DNA from: Paraburkholderia phytofirmans PsJN
Lineage (GTDB): Bacteria > Pseudomonadota > Gammaproteobacteria > Burkholderiales > Burkholderiaceae
Assembly: GCF_000020125.1 (NCBI RefSeq)
Contig: NC_010681.1
Location: 248,001-312,000 of the forward strand
Reading direction: 5' to 3'
Length of the DNA stretch: 64,000 nt
Shown here piece by piece: positions 45,482 to 54,345 of this stretch; positions within the stretch are counted from its first letter, which is position 1; each line of letters starts with the position of its first letter. Under the pieces are notes generated by a model. The model was not told where the DNA came from and did not search any database. It was given only the letters and a program-made list of their open reading frames with translations. A program made the translations under genes and the position numbers.

Positions 45482-45739
45482 TTGGACGTAGGGGATGTCG
45501 TCCGGATAATCGCTCCATATGCGGTGATCGACACTACGTTCGTTCCCGTAAAGGCGCGGACTTCCAGGCGTTGGCATGTCTGTGTCGGCACCCGACACTT
45601 CGAACCGGTGGCAGCCGGTTCGCGATTCTTCGACACGCGCTCGCGCATCGGTGGTGCCGGCGCCGTAGATCTCGCGATGCACCTCTACAGTTCGGGGTTC
45701 AAGGCCGCGGTGGCCATATTGCGGGAGCGAGGCCTGTGA
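45482..45739 (+). CDS. Small CHC2/toprim-primase-like plasmid protein
   Basis: 85 residues: HFEPVAAGSRFFDTRSRIGG and AGAVDLAMHLYSSGFKAAVA. This pattern (FFD....GGGGAxDLxMHL....FKxAV) is that of the N-terminal zinc-finger/primase portions of plasmid transfer genes, without the zinc cysteines. Its stop overlaps the start of the next frame. I judge it a truncated or stand-alone fragment. Confidence 0.55.
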   Translation: MDVGDVVRIIAPYAVIDTTFVPVKARTSRRWHVCVGTRHFEPVAAGSRFFDTRSRIGGAGAVDLAMHLYSSGFKAAVAILRERGL

Positions 45740-45894
45740 GGCTTCTGCTGACAACCGAAGACGTCCGGATTCATGGAATAAGTTACGCGGGCTTTCCGCT
45801 ACTGCTCGACGATCGCACGAACAACGTCGCCAATATCGGCCCTTCAGCCGATTGGCCTAGATCGTCAACGATCGCCCCGCAGCCCCTAACTTGA
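45736..45894 (+). pseudogene. N-terminal remnant of a plasmid-type integrase
   Basis: A GTG overlapping the previous stop begins LLLTTEDVRIHGISYAGFPL LLDDRTNN. The sequence LLLT...V...G.SYAGFPLLLDD is like the N-terminus of large plasmid tyrosine integrases, as I recall them. The frame ends after 52 codons. No catalytic domain follows. Confidence 0.45.
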
Positions 45895-46290
45895 ACGAGG
45901 CAGAATGCCTATCGACCGCTCGCCGTGCCGGAACATGTGACCCAGGCGTCCAGGCCGTCAAGTCGAGAAAGAGGAGTGAATTTCGTCCACGGTGCGAGCA
46001 CGATGATCCGCTTCAAGTCTTGGCACCACTGCCGGAGTGTAATCGCCATCATCAGTGCCCGTTCTTACTACCAATGTTGCTTTACTCAATGAAGTTGTGG
46101 TCGAGGTCAAAGACAACACTTCGTCAATCGCCTTCCGCTTTTTTGGGCCGTGCCGCCCAGCCACCTATCGCCATATCATCGTACAGCGCCGTTGATGGAG
46201 CGTTGTGATACGTGGGCCATGAACATCGCCTGTGAACGGCGTTCCCATCATGCTTGCCAGAAGCCGAAATTCGCGCTCACTCGGCTCCGG
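45895..46290. other. Intergenic stretch, no gene recognised
   Basis: About 400 bases with only shadow frames. The hydrazine-cluster operator begins at its right edge. Confidence 0.4.
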
Positions 46291-46339
46291 CACACTTCGA
46301 TACGTATCGAAGCATTAGCCGACTGCGTGCCGTTATAGT
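46291..46339 (+). promoter_or_regulatory. Palindromic operator and promoter, copy 1
   Basis: CTTCGATACGTATCGAAG (46294-46311) is a perfect 18-bp palindrome inside ACACTTCGATACG...CGAAGCATT. TATAGT (46334-46339) follows by 22 bases, so the operator covers the -35 area. A near-identical site (22 of 25 bases) with the same TATAGT spacing precedes the MFS gene at 49931-49978. The ArsR-like gene at 49124-49879 is the obvious binder. Confidence 0.8.
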
Positions 46340-46402
46340 TGGACTCGGTGTGCAGCGAATGACATGGTGCGGCGCGCTAACATATCTGAATGCGGAGGTG
46401 CA

Positions 46403-46864
46403 ATGAACCAGACTATCGATCCCACCATCTCCCATATTTATGAGGCTTGGCACGACACAGTGCGCAAGAGGGATCTGGCCGGCACTGCCGCGCTATATGC
46501 AACAGATGCTCTCCTCGAAACACCGCTTGCGCTGGCCGTCTATCCTGAACGTCAGTCGGGCTTGATCCGTGGGCGCATCGCGATCAAGACATTCTTCGAA
46601 GACAGTCTTCGCAAGTTCCCGGGCGACCTGGGGCAGTGGTATCGGACCGGCACATTTTTCGCAAATGGTCAGCAGTTGACGTGGGAATACCCTCGCGAAG
46701 CGCCGAAGGGTGAACAGGTGGATCTCATGGAGATGATGGAGATTGAGCACGGCCTGATTCAATGCCATCGTGTCTATTGGGGGTGGTACGGCGTGCGGCT
46801 GTTGACGCCTGCACTCACACGCATCGACGCGAGTTCAGCCTACGGCGATCCAGCGCAGGCGTGA
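46403..46864 (+). CDS. NTF2/SnoaL-like protein
   Basis: 153 residues from the ATG after CGGAGGTGCA. NTF2-like cone fold: YEAWHDTVRKRDLAGTAALY, ATDALLETPLALAVYPERQ, RGRIAIKTFFEDSL, then strands ending in EMMEIEHGLIQCHRVYWGWY. SnoaL-like proteins hydrolyse, cyclise or hydroxylate small substrates or simply bind them. First gene of an operon with the FAD/NAD(P) protein and the GST, controlled by the shared operator. Confidence 0.8.
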   Translation: MNQTIDPTISHIYEAWHDTVRKRDLAGTAALYATDALLETPLALAVYPERQSGLIRGRIAIKTFFEDSLRKFPGDLGQWYRTGTFFANGQQLTWEYPREAPKGEQVDLMEMMEIEHGLIQCHRVYWGWYGVRLLTPALTRIDASSAYGDPAQA

Positions 46865-46920
46865 AAGAATCATCCGCCTATGCACTGAGGTAATCATCCG
46901 TTCCGGGCAAAAGGAAGGCT

Positions 46921-48360
46921 ATGTTCGATGCGATGGGCAAGCGCGAGGTTGTCATTATTGGAGCGGGCGTAGCGGGAATCGCGGCCTTTGTCAGCGCAGT
47001 CAGGAACCGGAGCGTTTCGCGCATCGATATCGTCGATCCGCGTGGCGTCGGCAATGGAATCGCCTTTGCCACGACAGAGCCCGCGCTCCTGTGTAATACA
47101 TCCGTCGAAACGATGTCTCTGCTCGACGACGATTCATACGATTTCTTGCACTACCTTCACGCGCAGGCAATCGACGTTTCGCCTGACGCGTTTGTTCCGC
47201 GTTTTCACGTTTCACATTACCTTGCCGACCGCTATGCGCACTATCGGATGCTGGCGCGCGACGCTGGCGTCCAGCATCGTCATCTAAGGAGGGCCGCGCG
47301 GAGGATCGAGAAGCAGCCCACAGGCCGGTATCGCGTATTGCTCGACGACGGTAGTTCGCTTGAAGCGAGCGATGTCCTGATCTGCACGGGTAGCGGTGCA
47401 CCGTTCCTGCCGGAGGCGCTGCGACCGCATATCGGCGCGCCGGCGTTGTTCGAATGTCTGTACCCCGAGCGGCGCGTGATGGAATATCTGGCAATGCCGT
47501 CCCGCATTCTGGTCGTCGGCAGCCGACTGTCGGCGGTCGACGCGGCACTGCTCGCATGCGGCGCCGGGCACTCCGTGGTGATGGCGTCCCCATCGGGCCG
47601 GTTGCCTGCCGTACGCACCGCGACACCGCGAGAATGTCCCATCGCAATCGACGAAGCAGCATTTGCGCGGCTCGATTTATCGAGCCCACTGCTTTATCGG
47701 CGTCTGCTGCGGCAAGTTGCACGATCGACCGAGGCTGTCGCCGGTCGGCCGTTGCGCAGTCAGATCGACCGATCCGCAAATGCGGCGGAACGGCTCGCAC
47801 AAGAAGCCGGGTTGGCCCGGCATGGCGCGACGGACTGGCAGAACATCCTGGTGCGTTATATGGACCTTGCGGAGCAGCTGTTGCGCGACGGCACGCCCGA
47901 GGCGCGGAGCCAGGCGCTCGGCAACTGCGCCACCGCAGTCGGCCGGTATCTGTTTGCAATGCCACTCGGCACCGCAGAGAAGCTGCTGGGTTACATCAAC
48001 GATGGCCGGTTGCAGGTGATGCCGGCCGTGCCCGAGCGCTTGCGTCGGGACGAGTTTTGGCGTGTCCAGTGGAGCAGCGGCGCACTTGACAGCTTCGACG
48101 CCGTCATCTGCGCGACGGGGTTTCACAGGCCACGTTTCCATGCAACATACGATTCGCTCGCGTTGACGGCAGATACTCTGTTGCCTGTCACAGCGCCACG
48201 CGTATCGCCGGATCTTCGCGTCTGGCTGCCCGAAGCAAGCGAGCCCGAACGTATCTGGACTGCGGGCATCGCCTCCTATCTCGCGGCGCCTATGGTCAAT
48301 GCGGTCTACCAGTCGGTTCGCCAGGCTAACCAGATAACGGCGGCATGGCGCTCGATCTGA
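46921..48360 (+). CDS. FAD/NAD(P)-binding protein
   Basis: 479 residues. Dinucleotide motif EVVIIGAGVAGIAAFVSAV at the start, FATTEPALLCNTSVETMSLL, a second Rossmann-type motif MPSRILVVGSRLSAVDAALL near residue 195, and DAVICATGFHRPRF near the end (ATG motif of N-oxygenase-like flavoproteins). This is the NAD_binding_9 type family whose members pair with N-oxidation pathways, but the exact reaction is unknown. It follows the NTF2-like gene by about 56 bases, GST downstream. Confidence 0.8.
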   Translation: MFDAMGKREVVIIGAGVAGIAAFVSAVRNRSVSRIDIVDPRGVGNGIAFATTEPALLCNTSVETMSLLDDDSYDFLHYLHAQAIDVSPDAFVPRFHVSHYLADRYAHYRMLARDAGVQHRHLRRAARRIEKQPTGRYRVLLDDGSSLEASDVLICTGSGAPFLPEALRPHIGAPALFECLYPERRVMEYLAMPSRILVVGSRLSAVDAALLACGAGHSVVMASPSGRLPAVRTATPRECPIAIDEAAFARLDLSSPLLYRRLLRQVARSTEAVAGRPLRSQIDRSANAAERLAQEAGLARHGATDWQNILVRYMDLAEQLLRDGTPEARSQALGNCATAVGRYLFAMPLGTAEKLLGYINDGRLQVMPAVPERLRRDEFWRVQWSSGALDSFDAVICATGFHRPRFHATYDSLALTADTLLPVTAPRVSPDLRVWLPEASEPERIWTAGIASYLAAPMVNAVYQSVRQANQITAAWRSI

Positions 48361-48427
48361 AGAGTTCAACCGCAAGGGTCATTAACCGCCGGCTGCAGCC
48401 AGCTCGCGCGTTTTCAAGGGGATCAAC

Positions 48428-49096
48428 ATGCAGCTCTATGGCGATCGGGGATCGAGCAATACGCGACGCGTCCTGACCGTAGCACGGCACCTGCAGCTCG
48501 ACGTGGAATTCATCTTCGTCAATCTGTTCGCGGGAGAAAATCGCACTGCGGCATACCTGGCGCTGAATCCTAACGGGACGATCCCCACTTTCGTCGACGG
48601 CGATGTGGTGCTGTTCGAGGCTTCGGCCATCATGATTTACCTGGCCGAGAAGGCGGGCTCCGCTCTGTGGCCCGATGGCGCCGCCCGTTTCGAAACCCTC
48701 AAGTGGATGTTCTGGGCCGCCGAGCATTTCCGTCGTGGCCCCTCCATACTGATCGAAGAACGCTTCATCAAACAGATTCAGGGACATCCGGAAGACGCGG
48801 CGCTGGTCGGCGATGCGCTAAAGTCTATCCATCGCTATGCCGCCGTGCTTGACGCTCATCTGCGCGATCGCCCCTTCGTGGTGGGTCACACGTTGACGCT
48901 GGCCGATATCGATCTGGCCGCGCCGTTTAGCCACATTCCGCGCACGCGCGCGCCATTCGACGCCTATCCTGATCTGATGGCATGGCACAAGCGTCTGATC
49001 GATGGCGTTCCCGCGTGGCGTTCCACCGGCGAAGATCTGGAGCGCCGAATCACCGAGATACAAAGCGCCACCGCGGCGCGCGCACGAGCTGCATAG
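48428..49096 (+). CDS. Glutathione S-transferase
   Basis: 222 residues. N-terminal thioredoxin-like domain with YGDRGSSNTRRVLTVARHLQ, NPNGTIPTFVDGD and LFEASAIMIYLAEKAG (glutathione site). C-terminal helical domain with LTLADIDLAAPFSH. Detoxifies reactive electrophiles or supplies thiol in biosynthesis. In this operon it may protect against a reactive hydrazine/diazo intermediate (inference). Confidence 0.92.
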   Translation: MQLYGDRGSSNTRRVLTVARHLQLDVEFIFVNLFAGENRTAAYLALNPNGTIPTFVDGDVVLFEASAIMIYLAEKAGSALWPDGAARFETLKWMFWAAEHFRRGPSILIEERFIKQIQGHPEDAALVGDALKSIHRYAAVLDAHLRDRPFVVGHTLTLADIDLAAPFSHIPRTRAPFDAYPDLMAWHKRLIDGVPAWRSTGEDLERRITEIQSATAARARAA

Positions 49097-49123
49097 CCAC
49101 ACTTCGGCCGCGCTGCGGTGGTC

Positions 49124-49879
49124 TCATGCGAACGCAGGTTGCTCCTCGACTGGACGGTCGGTTTGCGGCAGCAGCGCAGCTGCTTCACCCATATTACGCC
49201 GGATGTCGAAGTGCTTTTCCAGCGCATCCCACCCCTTGGACGTGATCGTGACCGAGCGCGCCACGGGCGACTTGCGCATCCAGTCCCATGCAACAAAAGC
49301 GTCCATCAGACGGGCGCCCAGCGGTCCCGCGATGTGGTATTGCCGCTCGGTCCAGTCGAGGCACTGCCGGGCGTGCCCCGTATGGTCCGAGGTCTGCGGG
49401 GCAGCATCGACGCCGAGTTCCTGCAGCCATGTGTTGCCGCAAGCGGTGAGTGCGTACTGGCGATCGCCGGCCTCGACGACGAAGCCTCGTCTGAGCATGC
49501 TTTGAGTGACGGCGACGCCGACCTGGCCCGCGAGGTGGTCGTAGCAGCAGCGCGCGAAGCGCAGTTCGCGGGCCGAGCGGTTCGGGGTGTTTCTCCAGGC
49601 TGGAGTGACGGGGCCGATCGACGCGAGGCTTTCGAGCGCATGCGAAATGTGCGCGCCGGCGAGCTGGAAATAACGATGCCGCCCTTTGCTTTCGACGGTC
49701 AGCAGGCCGCCGTCGAGCAGCTTGGCCAGGTGTGAACTCGCAGTCTGCGCAGTCACGCCCGCCGCTTCGGCAAGTGCACTCGCCGACAAGGCGTTGCCGT
49801 TTGCTAGCGTAATCAGAATCACAGCCCGAACCGGCTCCGCGATCAAATGTGCAACGGTTGAGATATTGTGCTGACTCAT
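49124..49879 (-). CDS. ArsR-like repressor of the hydrazine regulon
   Basis: 251 residues. Winged HTH at residues about 10-75: ISTVAHLIAEPVRAVILITL, ALAEAAGVTAQTASSHLAKL, then the wing SKGRHRYFQL. The C-terminal extension (about 100-250) contains CCYDHLAGQVGVAVTQ and VEAGDRQYALTACGNTWLQE, which is the longer form of this family. No metal-binding CxC motif. Divergent from the MFS gene with the palindromic operator between them, so it likely represses both itself and the two operons. Confidence 0.88.
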   Translation of the reverse strand: MSQHNISTVAHLIAEPVRAVILITLANGNALSASALAEAAGVTAQTASSHLAKLLDGGLLTVESKGRHRYFQLAGAHISHALESLASIGPVTPAWRNTPNRSARELRFARCCYDHLAGQVGVAVTQSMLRRGFVVEAGDRQYALTACGNTWLQELGVDAAPQTSDHTGHARQCLDWTERQYHIAGPLGARLMDAFVAWDWMRKSPVARSVTITSKGWDALEKHFDIRRNMGEAAALLPQTDRPVEEQPAFA

Positions 49880-49930
49880 CTTTCAGCCTCCCGGATTAAT
49901 GCGTTTTAGCTAACGAAAATCCTAGACTAC

Positions 49931-49978
49931 ACACTTCGATACGCTCCGAAGCATTCTCAGTTCACACCGGCTTATAGT
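49931..49978 (+). promoter_or_regulatory. Palindromic operator and promoter, copy 2
   Basis: CTTCGATACGCTCCGAAG (49934-49951), within ACACTTCGATACG...CGAAGCATT, differs from copy 1 only at three central bases. TATAGT (49973-49978) follows by 21 bases, then the MFS start at 49996. Lies between the divergent ArsR-like and MFS genes. Confidence 0.8.
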
Positions 49979-49995
49979 CAACAGAGAATTGATAA

Positions 49996-51387
49996 ATGGG
50001 GTTTGGGCTCGTGAATAATGAAAATGAACATCAAAAGCGGGTATTAACGGCGACCAGTCTCAGCTACGTCGTCGTCATATTAGATACATCCATTGTCAAC
50101 GTCGCATTGGAGCCCGTTGCTGCGAGTCTGGGCTCGGATATCACGGGTCTTCAATGGGTGGTCAATGCCTATACGCTCACATTTGCGAGCCTGTTGCTGA
50201 GTAGCGGAGTATTGGGCGACCGGATCGGTGCAAAATCGGTCTATCTGGCCGGACTGCTGATTTTCGCTTGCGCATCGGCATTATGCGGATTCGCACCGGA
50301 CTTGCAGATTCTTGTCGCTGCACGGATTTTACAGGGAATAGGTGCGGCATTACTGGTGCCGTGTTCGCTGACACTCATCAATAGTGCGTTTCCGGTTGCG
50401 CAGCAGCGAGCCGGTGCGATCGGCGTGTGGGCCGGATGCGGCGGCGTCGCGATGGCGGCAGGGCCGCTCGTTGGCGGCTTGCTGATTCATCTGTTGGGCT
50501 GGCGGAGCATCTTCCTGGTGAACGTGCCGATTGCGCTAATCGGCGTCTGGCTCACCACGCGAATCGAGTCCGCACGTCCTGCCGTGTCCGACCGGCCGTT
50601 GGACCTGGCCGGGCAGGTGCTCGCCATCGTCGCGCTGGGTGCGTCGGTGGCAGTGCTGATCGAAGGCGCGAAGCTGGGGTGGCATGTGCCGGTCATCCGC
50701 GCCGGCGTCGCGACCGCGATCGTTGCATGGATTGCATTCGCGCTGGTTGAATCCAGGCGCCGACAACCCATGCTGCCCCTGTACTTCTTTCGGCATCCGA
50801 CATTTTCCGCATCGGCGTTTGCGTCGATGATCTCGGGTCTGGTGTTCTACGGATTGTTCTTTCTGCTGAGCCTATATTTTCAGTCCGCGCGCGGTTGGCC
50901 GCCGTTGCGGACCGGTCTCGCGTTTTTGCCCTTGACGGTGATGGTGACAGTCGGCAGTTTCGCTTCAGGCGCTTTGAATAGGGCTTATGGTGCACACAAG
51001 CTCGTGTGCGGCGGCTTTCTGCTCTATGCACTGGGCTTCGTCGGGCTGCTTGCATTGGCCGAAGATGCCCCCTATTGGCGGATTGCACTCTGTTTCCCGG
51101 CCGTCGGCTTCGGTGCCGGCGTGATTACACCAGCGGCGACCGCCGCATTGATGGCTGCGGTGGATAAGGCGCGCGCGGGCGTTGCAGCAGGCGTTCTCAA
51201 TGCAAGCAGGCAAACGGGGTCCGCATTCGGGGTTGCGATCTTCGGCGCGCTGATGAGCGCCATCCAGCCACTGGATAGCGGGGTTCGTGTCGCGGTCTAT
51301 CTGGCTATCGGCCTGTCACTGCTCGCAGCGCTTCTATGGAGTCTCGCCTCGGTACTGGCCACCCGTTACGCGCGTGAGACTGCGTAG
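49996..51387 (+). CDS. MFS efflux transporter (DHA2, EmrB/QacA type)
   Basis: 463 residues, about 14 hydrophobic spans. Family motifs: VILDTSIVNVALEPVAASLG, QWVVNAYTLTFASLLLSSGV LGDRIGAK and ARILQGIGAALLVPCSLTLI. Inner-membrane proton-driven drug exporter. First gene after the shared operator, at the head of the hydrazine gene run, so it probably exports the product or gives self-resistance. Confidence 0.92.
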   Translation: MGFGLVNNENEHQKRVLTATSLSYVVVILDTSIVNVALEPVAASLGSDITGLQWVVNAYTLTFASLLLSSGVLGDRIGAKSVYLAGLLIFACASALCGFAPDLQILVAARILQGIGAALLVPCSLTLINSAFPVAQQRAGAIGVWAGCGGVAMAAGPLVGGLLIHLLGWRSIFLVNVPIALIGVWLTTRIESARPAVSDRPLDLAGQVLAIVALGASVAVLIEGAKLGWHVPVIRAGVATAIVAWIAFALVESRRRQPMLPLYFFRHPTFSASAFASMISGLVFYGLFFLLSLYFQSARGWPPLRTGLAFLPLTVMVTVGSFASGALNRAYGAHKLVCGGFLLYALGFVGLLALAEDAPYWRIALCFPAVGFGAGVITPAATAALMAAVDKARAGVAAGVLNASRQTGSAFGVAIFGALMSAIQPLDSGVRVAVYLAIGLSLLAALLWSLASVLATRYARETA

Positions 51388-51502
51388 CCGACATCGCGTT
51401 TCTTGTACCCACAGCAAGCTGGCATGCGCAGCGTTCGCGCCGCACATGGCGTCTCTGCGCCTTTTCGAAGCTCTGTTTCCGCCAATCAAAAGGATTTAAA
51501 CC

Positions 51503-52828
51503 ATGCACCTTACGTCAGATGCGGTAATGGATCTGGTAGGAATCGGCATAGGGCCGGCGAATTTGAGCCTCGCGGCTTTGTTACGCCCGCATCAGCAGAT
51601 CAAAGGCCGATTCTTCGACAAGCGTAGCGAGTTCCAGTGGCATTCAGGCCTGATGCTCCCGCAGGCAGCGCTACAGGTGCCTTATCTGAAGGATCTGGTG
51701 AGCCTCGTCGATCCGACTAACGAGCTCTCGTTCCTGTCGTTTCTGGTCAAGCATAAGCGCCTGCTGTGCTTCATGAACGCGAATTTCCCGCAGGTACTGC
51801 GGCGCGAATTCAACCAGTATTATCGTTGGGCTTGTGAACAGATTCCGGACCTGCAATTCGACAGTGACATCGAGTCGGTCGACATCGAAGGCGGCCTCCT
51901 GGTCGTGAAGGGCTCGGGTGGAACCCAAGCCACCCGCAACGTCGTGCTCGGTACGGGCCAGCAGCCGAGTGTGCCGGCATGCGCCAAGCCGTGGCTCGGC
52001 ACGACGTTGCTACATGCGTCGCAATATCTGCTCAATAACAATCCGGTTCAGAGCAAGCGCGTGGTCGTGGTGGGCGGGGGCCAGACGGGCGCGGAGGTTT
52101 TCCAGCATCTCATTTCCAATACGGATGCCATGCCGGCAAGCGTGGCCTGGGTATCGCGCCGCTGGAATTTCTTTCCGCTCGACGAGTCGAGCTTTACCAA
52201 CGAACTCTATACACCTGAATACAGCGACTATTTCTACGGTCTGTCCGAAACACAGCGGCGCCAATTGCTCGCCGAGCAGAAGCTGGCGAGCGACGGCATT
52301 TCACCTTCGCTGCTCGAATCGATTTATCGGCGCGTGTATGAATTGCGCAATGTGCTTGGGCATCCTTGCGACCTCCATCTTCAACCCGGCCGCGAACTGG
52401 TTGACGTCACCCGCAACAAGGGCGGTTGGGCGCTCGAATTAAAGCATGCACATTCGGGCATTCGCGAAGCGCTCGATGCCGACGTCGTCGTACTGTGCAC
52501 CGGTTACGACTACCGTATGCCGGCTTTCCTCGATCCTATCGCCGGGCGGATCGATACGAATGAGGGCGAGTTCGTCGTGGACGAGGATTACTCGATCAGA
52601 TGGGACGGCCCGCAAGATTGCCGGATTTACGTTCAAAACGCCGCGCGCAGCCAGCGCGGTATCGCCGATCCCAATCTCGGCCTGATTCCGTGGCGCTGCG
52701 CGCGGATCATCAATAGTGTCGCCCATCGCGCCGTGTACGACGTGGAAGTGCCGGCGCCCTTCGTGAGCTGGGATGCGCGAAGCCATTCCAGCCAAGGAGC
52801 CAGCCCCAGCCTGCGAATGGCTTCGTAA
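51503..52828 (+). CDS. L-lysine N6-monooxygenase-type flavoprotein
   Basis: 441 residues. FAD motif DLVGIGIGPANLSLAALLRP, substrate motif ALQVPYLKDLVSLVDPTNEL, NADPH motif VVVVGGGQTGAEVFQHLI and C-terminal DVVVLCTGYDYRMP. These match the SidA/IucD class that hydroxylates the side-chain amine of lysine or ornithine; YLKDLVS.VDPTN.LSFL fits the lysine type. Product: N6-hydroxylysine. Within 115 bases of the MFS gene and 32 bases from the cupin gene; this is step 1 of the hydrazine pathway as known in actinomycetes. Confidence 0.92.
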   Translation: MHLTSDAVMDLVGIGIGPANLSLAALLRPHQQIKGRFFDKRSEFQWHSGLMLPQAALQVPYLKDLVSLVDPTNELSFLSFLVKHKRLLCFMNANFPQVLRREFNQYYRWACEQIPDLQFDSDIESVDIEGGLLVVKGSGGTQATRNVVLGTGQQPSVPACAKPWLGTTLLHASQYLLNNNPVQSKRVVVVGGGQTGAEVFQHLISNTDAMPASVAWVSRRWNFFPLDESSFTNELYTPEYSDYFYGLSETQRRQLLAEQKLASDGISPSLLESIYRRVYELRNVLGHPCDLHLQPGRELVDVTRNKGGWALELKHAHSGIREALDADVVVLCTGYDYRMPAFLDPIAGRIDTNEGEFVVDEDYSIRWDGPQDCRIYVQNAARSQRGIADPNLGLIPWRCARIINSVAHRAVYDVEVPAPFVSWDARSHSSQGASPSLRMAS

Positions 52829-52865
52829 CTTGCCCGGTCAGCTGCGAATTTGTTTAAGGATGGCT

Positions 52866-53234
52866 ATGGAAAATCATTTGGAAGTCGCATCGGCGGACGC
52901 GGTGGTGGCACCTTTTCCCGTCATACCGGAATGGCAGGAAGCCGTGAATATTGAAGGCGTGAAGCTGTTCATGCACAGCTTCGTCGACGCGATGGCCGGG
53001 GCGCCGTTGCGCACTTCGCGGTTCACGATACGGCCCGGTTGCGGGACGCTGGAAGACAAGCATGCTGTCCGTGAGATCTGGTTCATCTCCGCGGGCACCG
53101 TCGACGTCTTTTACGGCGACGCCTGGCATCACGTGGGTGCCGGGCAGGCGGTATTTTTCGAATCGTGGAACCCCCACTTCGCGAGAAATAGCGGCGATGT
53201 CGAAGCGCAGATTTTCTCCGTGTGGTGGGAGTGA
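52866..53234 (+). CDS. Stand-alone cupin, hydrazine-forming type
   Basis: 122 residues from the ATG 5 bases after TTAAGGA (the ATG at 52860 overlaps that site). Metal-binding cupin motifs: DKHAVREIWFISAGTVDVFY (His, Glu) and ESWNPHFARNSGD (His). In the known hydrazinoacetate pathway, a cupin domain fused to the MetRS-like enzyme rearranges the N-acyloxy or aminoacyl-hydroxylamine intermediate to the N-N product. Here it is a separate gene. Stop overlaps the DAO start (GTGATGA). Confidence 0.85.
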   Translation: MENHLEVASADAVVAPFPVIPEWQEAVNIEGVKLFMHSFVDAMAGAPLRTSRFTIRPGCGTLEDKHAVREIWFISAGTVDVFYGDAWHHVGAGQAVFFESWNPHFARNSGDVEAQIFSVWWE

Positions 53235-54298
53235 TGATGAATGACCGATACGACCTGGCGATCGTCGGCGGCGGCATAGTCGGCGCGTGGACCTTGTATC
53301 TGGCGACTCTACGGCATCCAGGATGGCGCATCGTACTCGTCGATCGCTACAGGGTAGGCGATGGAGCTACCGCGCATTCGGCTGGCGTGCTGCTCGCCAC
53401 GGGGCGTTCAGCGCGTGAGCGCAAGCTGGCGGCAATCAGCGCTGACCTTTACGGCAGTGTGCAGGCGCCGTTGGGTTTGAACACAACTCGGGCGGACGTG
53501 TTCTGGGTTACCGACGCGCAATCCAGTGACGAGGTGCGCACGGTTGCGGTCGACTTCTCGATAGGTGGCGGTTCGATCCCACAGGCCGAACTGGAAAGCC
53601 GGCTCGGTCTTTCGGTGCGTCTCGACGCCGTGCAGACTGTGCTGCGCGGTGGCACGGCGATCAGTCACGATCCAGGGCTCATCGCCAGGTCGCTGATCAG
53701 CGCGAGTCTGCGTTCGGCGAACGTAAGCTGTGTAGAAGGCGCTGCCGTGACAAAGATGCAGCCGTCCGCAGGAGGTACGGAGCTATGTCTGGCGGACGGT
53801 CGTGCGCTCCACGCCGCGCGTTCCGTGGTTGCCGTCGGGCCCTGGATCATCGAGCAGCCTTTCGAAGCATTCGCCGACGCGCACGACGTGCGGATCAAGA
53901 AAGTCGTCGCCTTGCACGTCGATCGCGCGCCGCAGCCTGACGCTGCAGCTGTGTTCTTTCCACAAGACGACGCCTATCTGATGCCGTTGCCCGCGCGCAA
54001 TCAATGGTTGTTTAGTTTTCGCAGCGACGAATGGGATTGCCGGCCTCGTAAGCACGCTCTCGAAATTAGCGACCGCGACCGTAACGTAGCCGAGGCCGTC
54101 TTGCGTCGATATCTGCCGGATTTGGCCGATGTCTGCTGCGGTGGCCGGGTGTTTTGCGATGCCTACACGTCGACAGGGGAACCGCTGGTCTCGCTCGACC
54201 CCTGCCTCCCGGCGGTCTTTGCTGGCGCTGGCAGCGGTGCCGGCTTCCGGTTAGCGCCGGGGATCGCGGAGGAAGCGTTGCGCCTGATCGAAGCCTGA
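53234..54298 (+). CDS. DAO-type FAD oxidoreductase 1
   Basis: 354 residues. LAIVGGGIVGAWTLYLATLR is the FAD-binding motif; AHSAGVLLATGRSARERKLA is the usual region of the DAO family; the C-terminus reads VFAGAGSGAGFRLAPGIAEEA. Flavin-dependent amine or amino-acid oxidase of the DadA/SoxA type. In actinomycete hydrazine pathways a DAO enzyme cleaves the lysine-glycine N-N adduct to hydrazinoacetate and aminoadipate semialdehyde; this or its paralogue at 55976 should do so here. ATGA-coupled to the cupin. Confidence 0.9.
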   Translation: MMNDRYDLAIVGGGIVGAWTLYLATLRHPGWRIVLVDRYRVGDGATAHSAGVLLATGRSARERKLAAISADLYGSVQAPLGLNTTRADVFWVTDAQSSDEVRTVAVDFSIGGGSIPQAELESRLGLSVRLDAVQTVLRGGTAISHDPGLIARSLISASLRSANVSCVEGAAVTKMQPSAGGTELCLADGRALHAARSVVAVGPWIIEQPFEAFADAHDVRIKKVVALHVDRAPQPDAAAVFFPQDDAYLMPLPARNQWLFSFRSDEWDCRPRKHALEISDRDRNVAEAVLRRYLPDLADVCCGGRVFCDAYTSTGEPLVSLDPCLPAVFAGAGSGAGFRLAPGIAEEALRLIEA

Positions 54299-54345
54299 GG
54301 CAATTCCCTCGCGCTCTTCCTGCTTTCTGTCAAATCTATGTACAC

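Noticed and set aside
51503..52828. Siderophore (hydroxamate) biosynthesis
   Set aside because: The N-hydroxylase alone would fit, but no acyltransferase, NRPS, IucA/IucC synthetase or TonB receptor is nearby.
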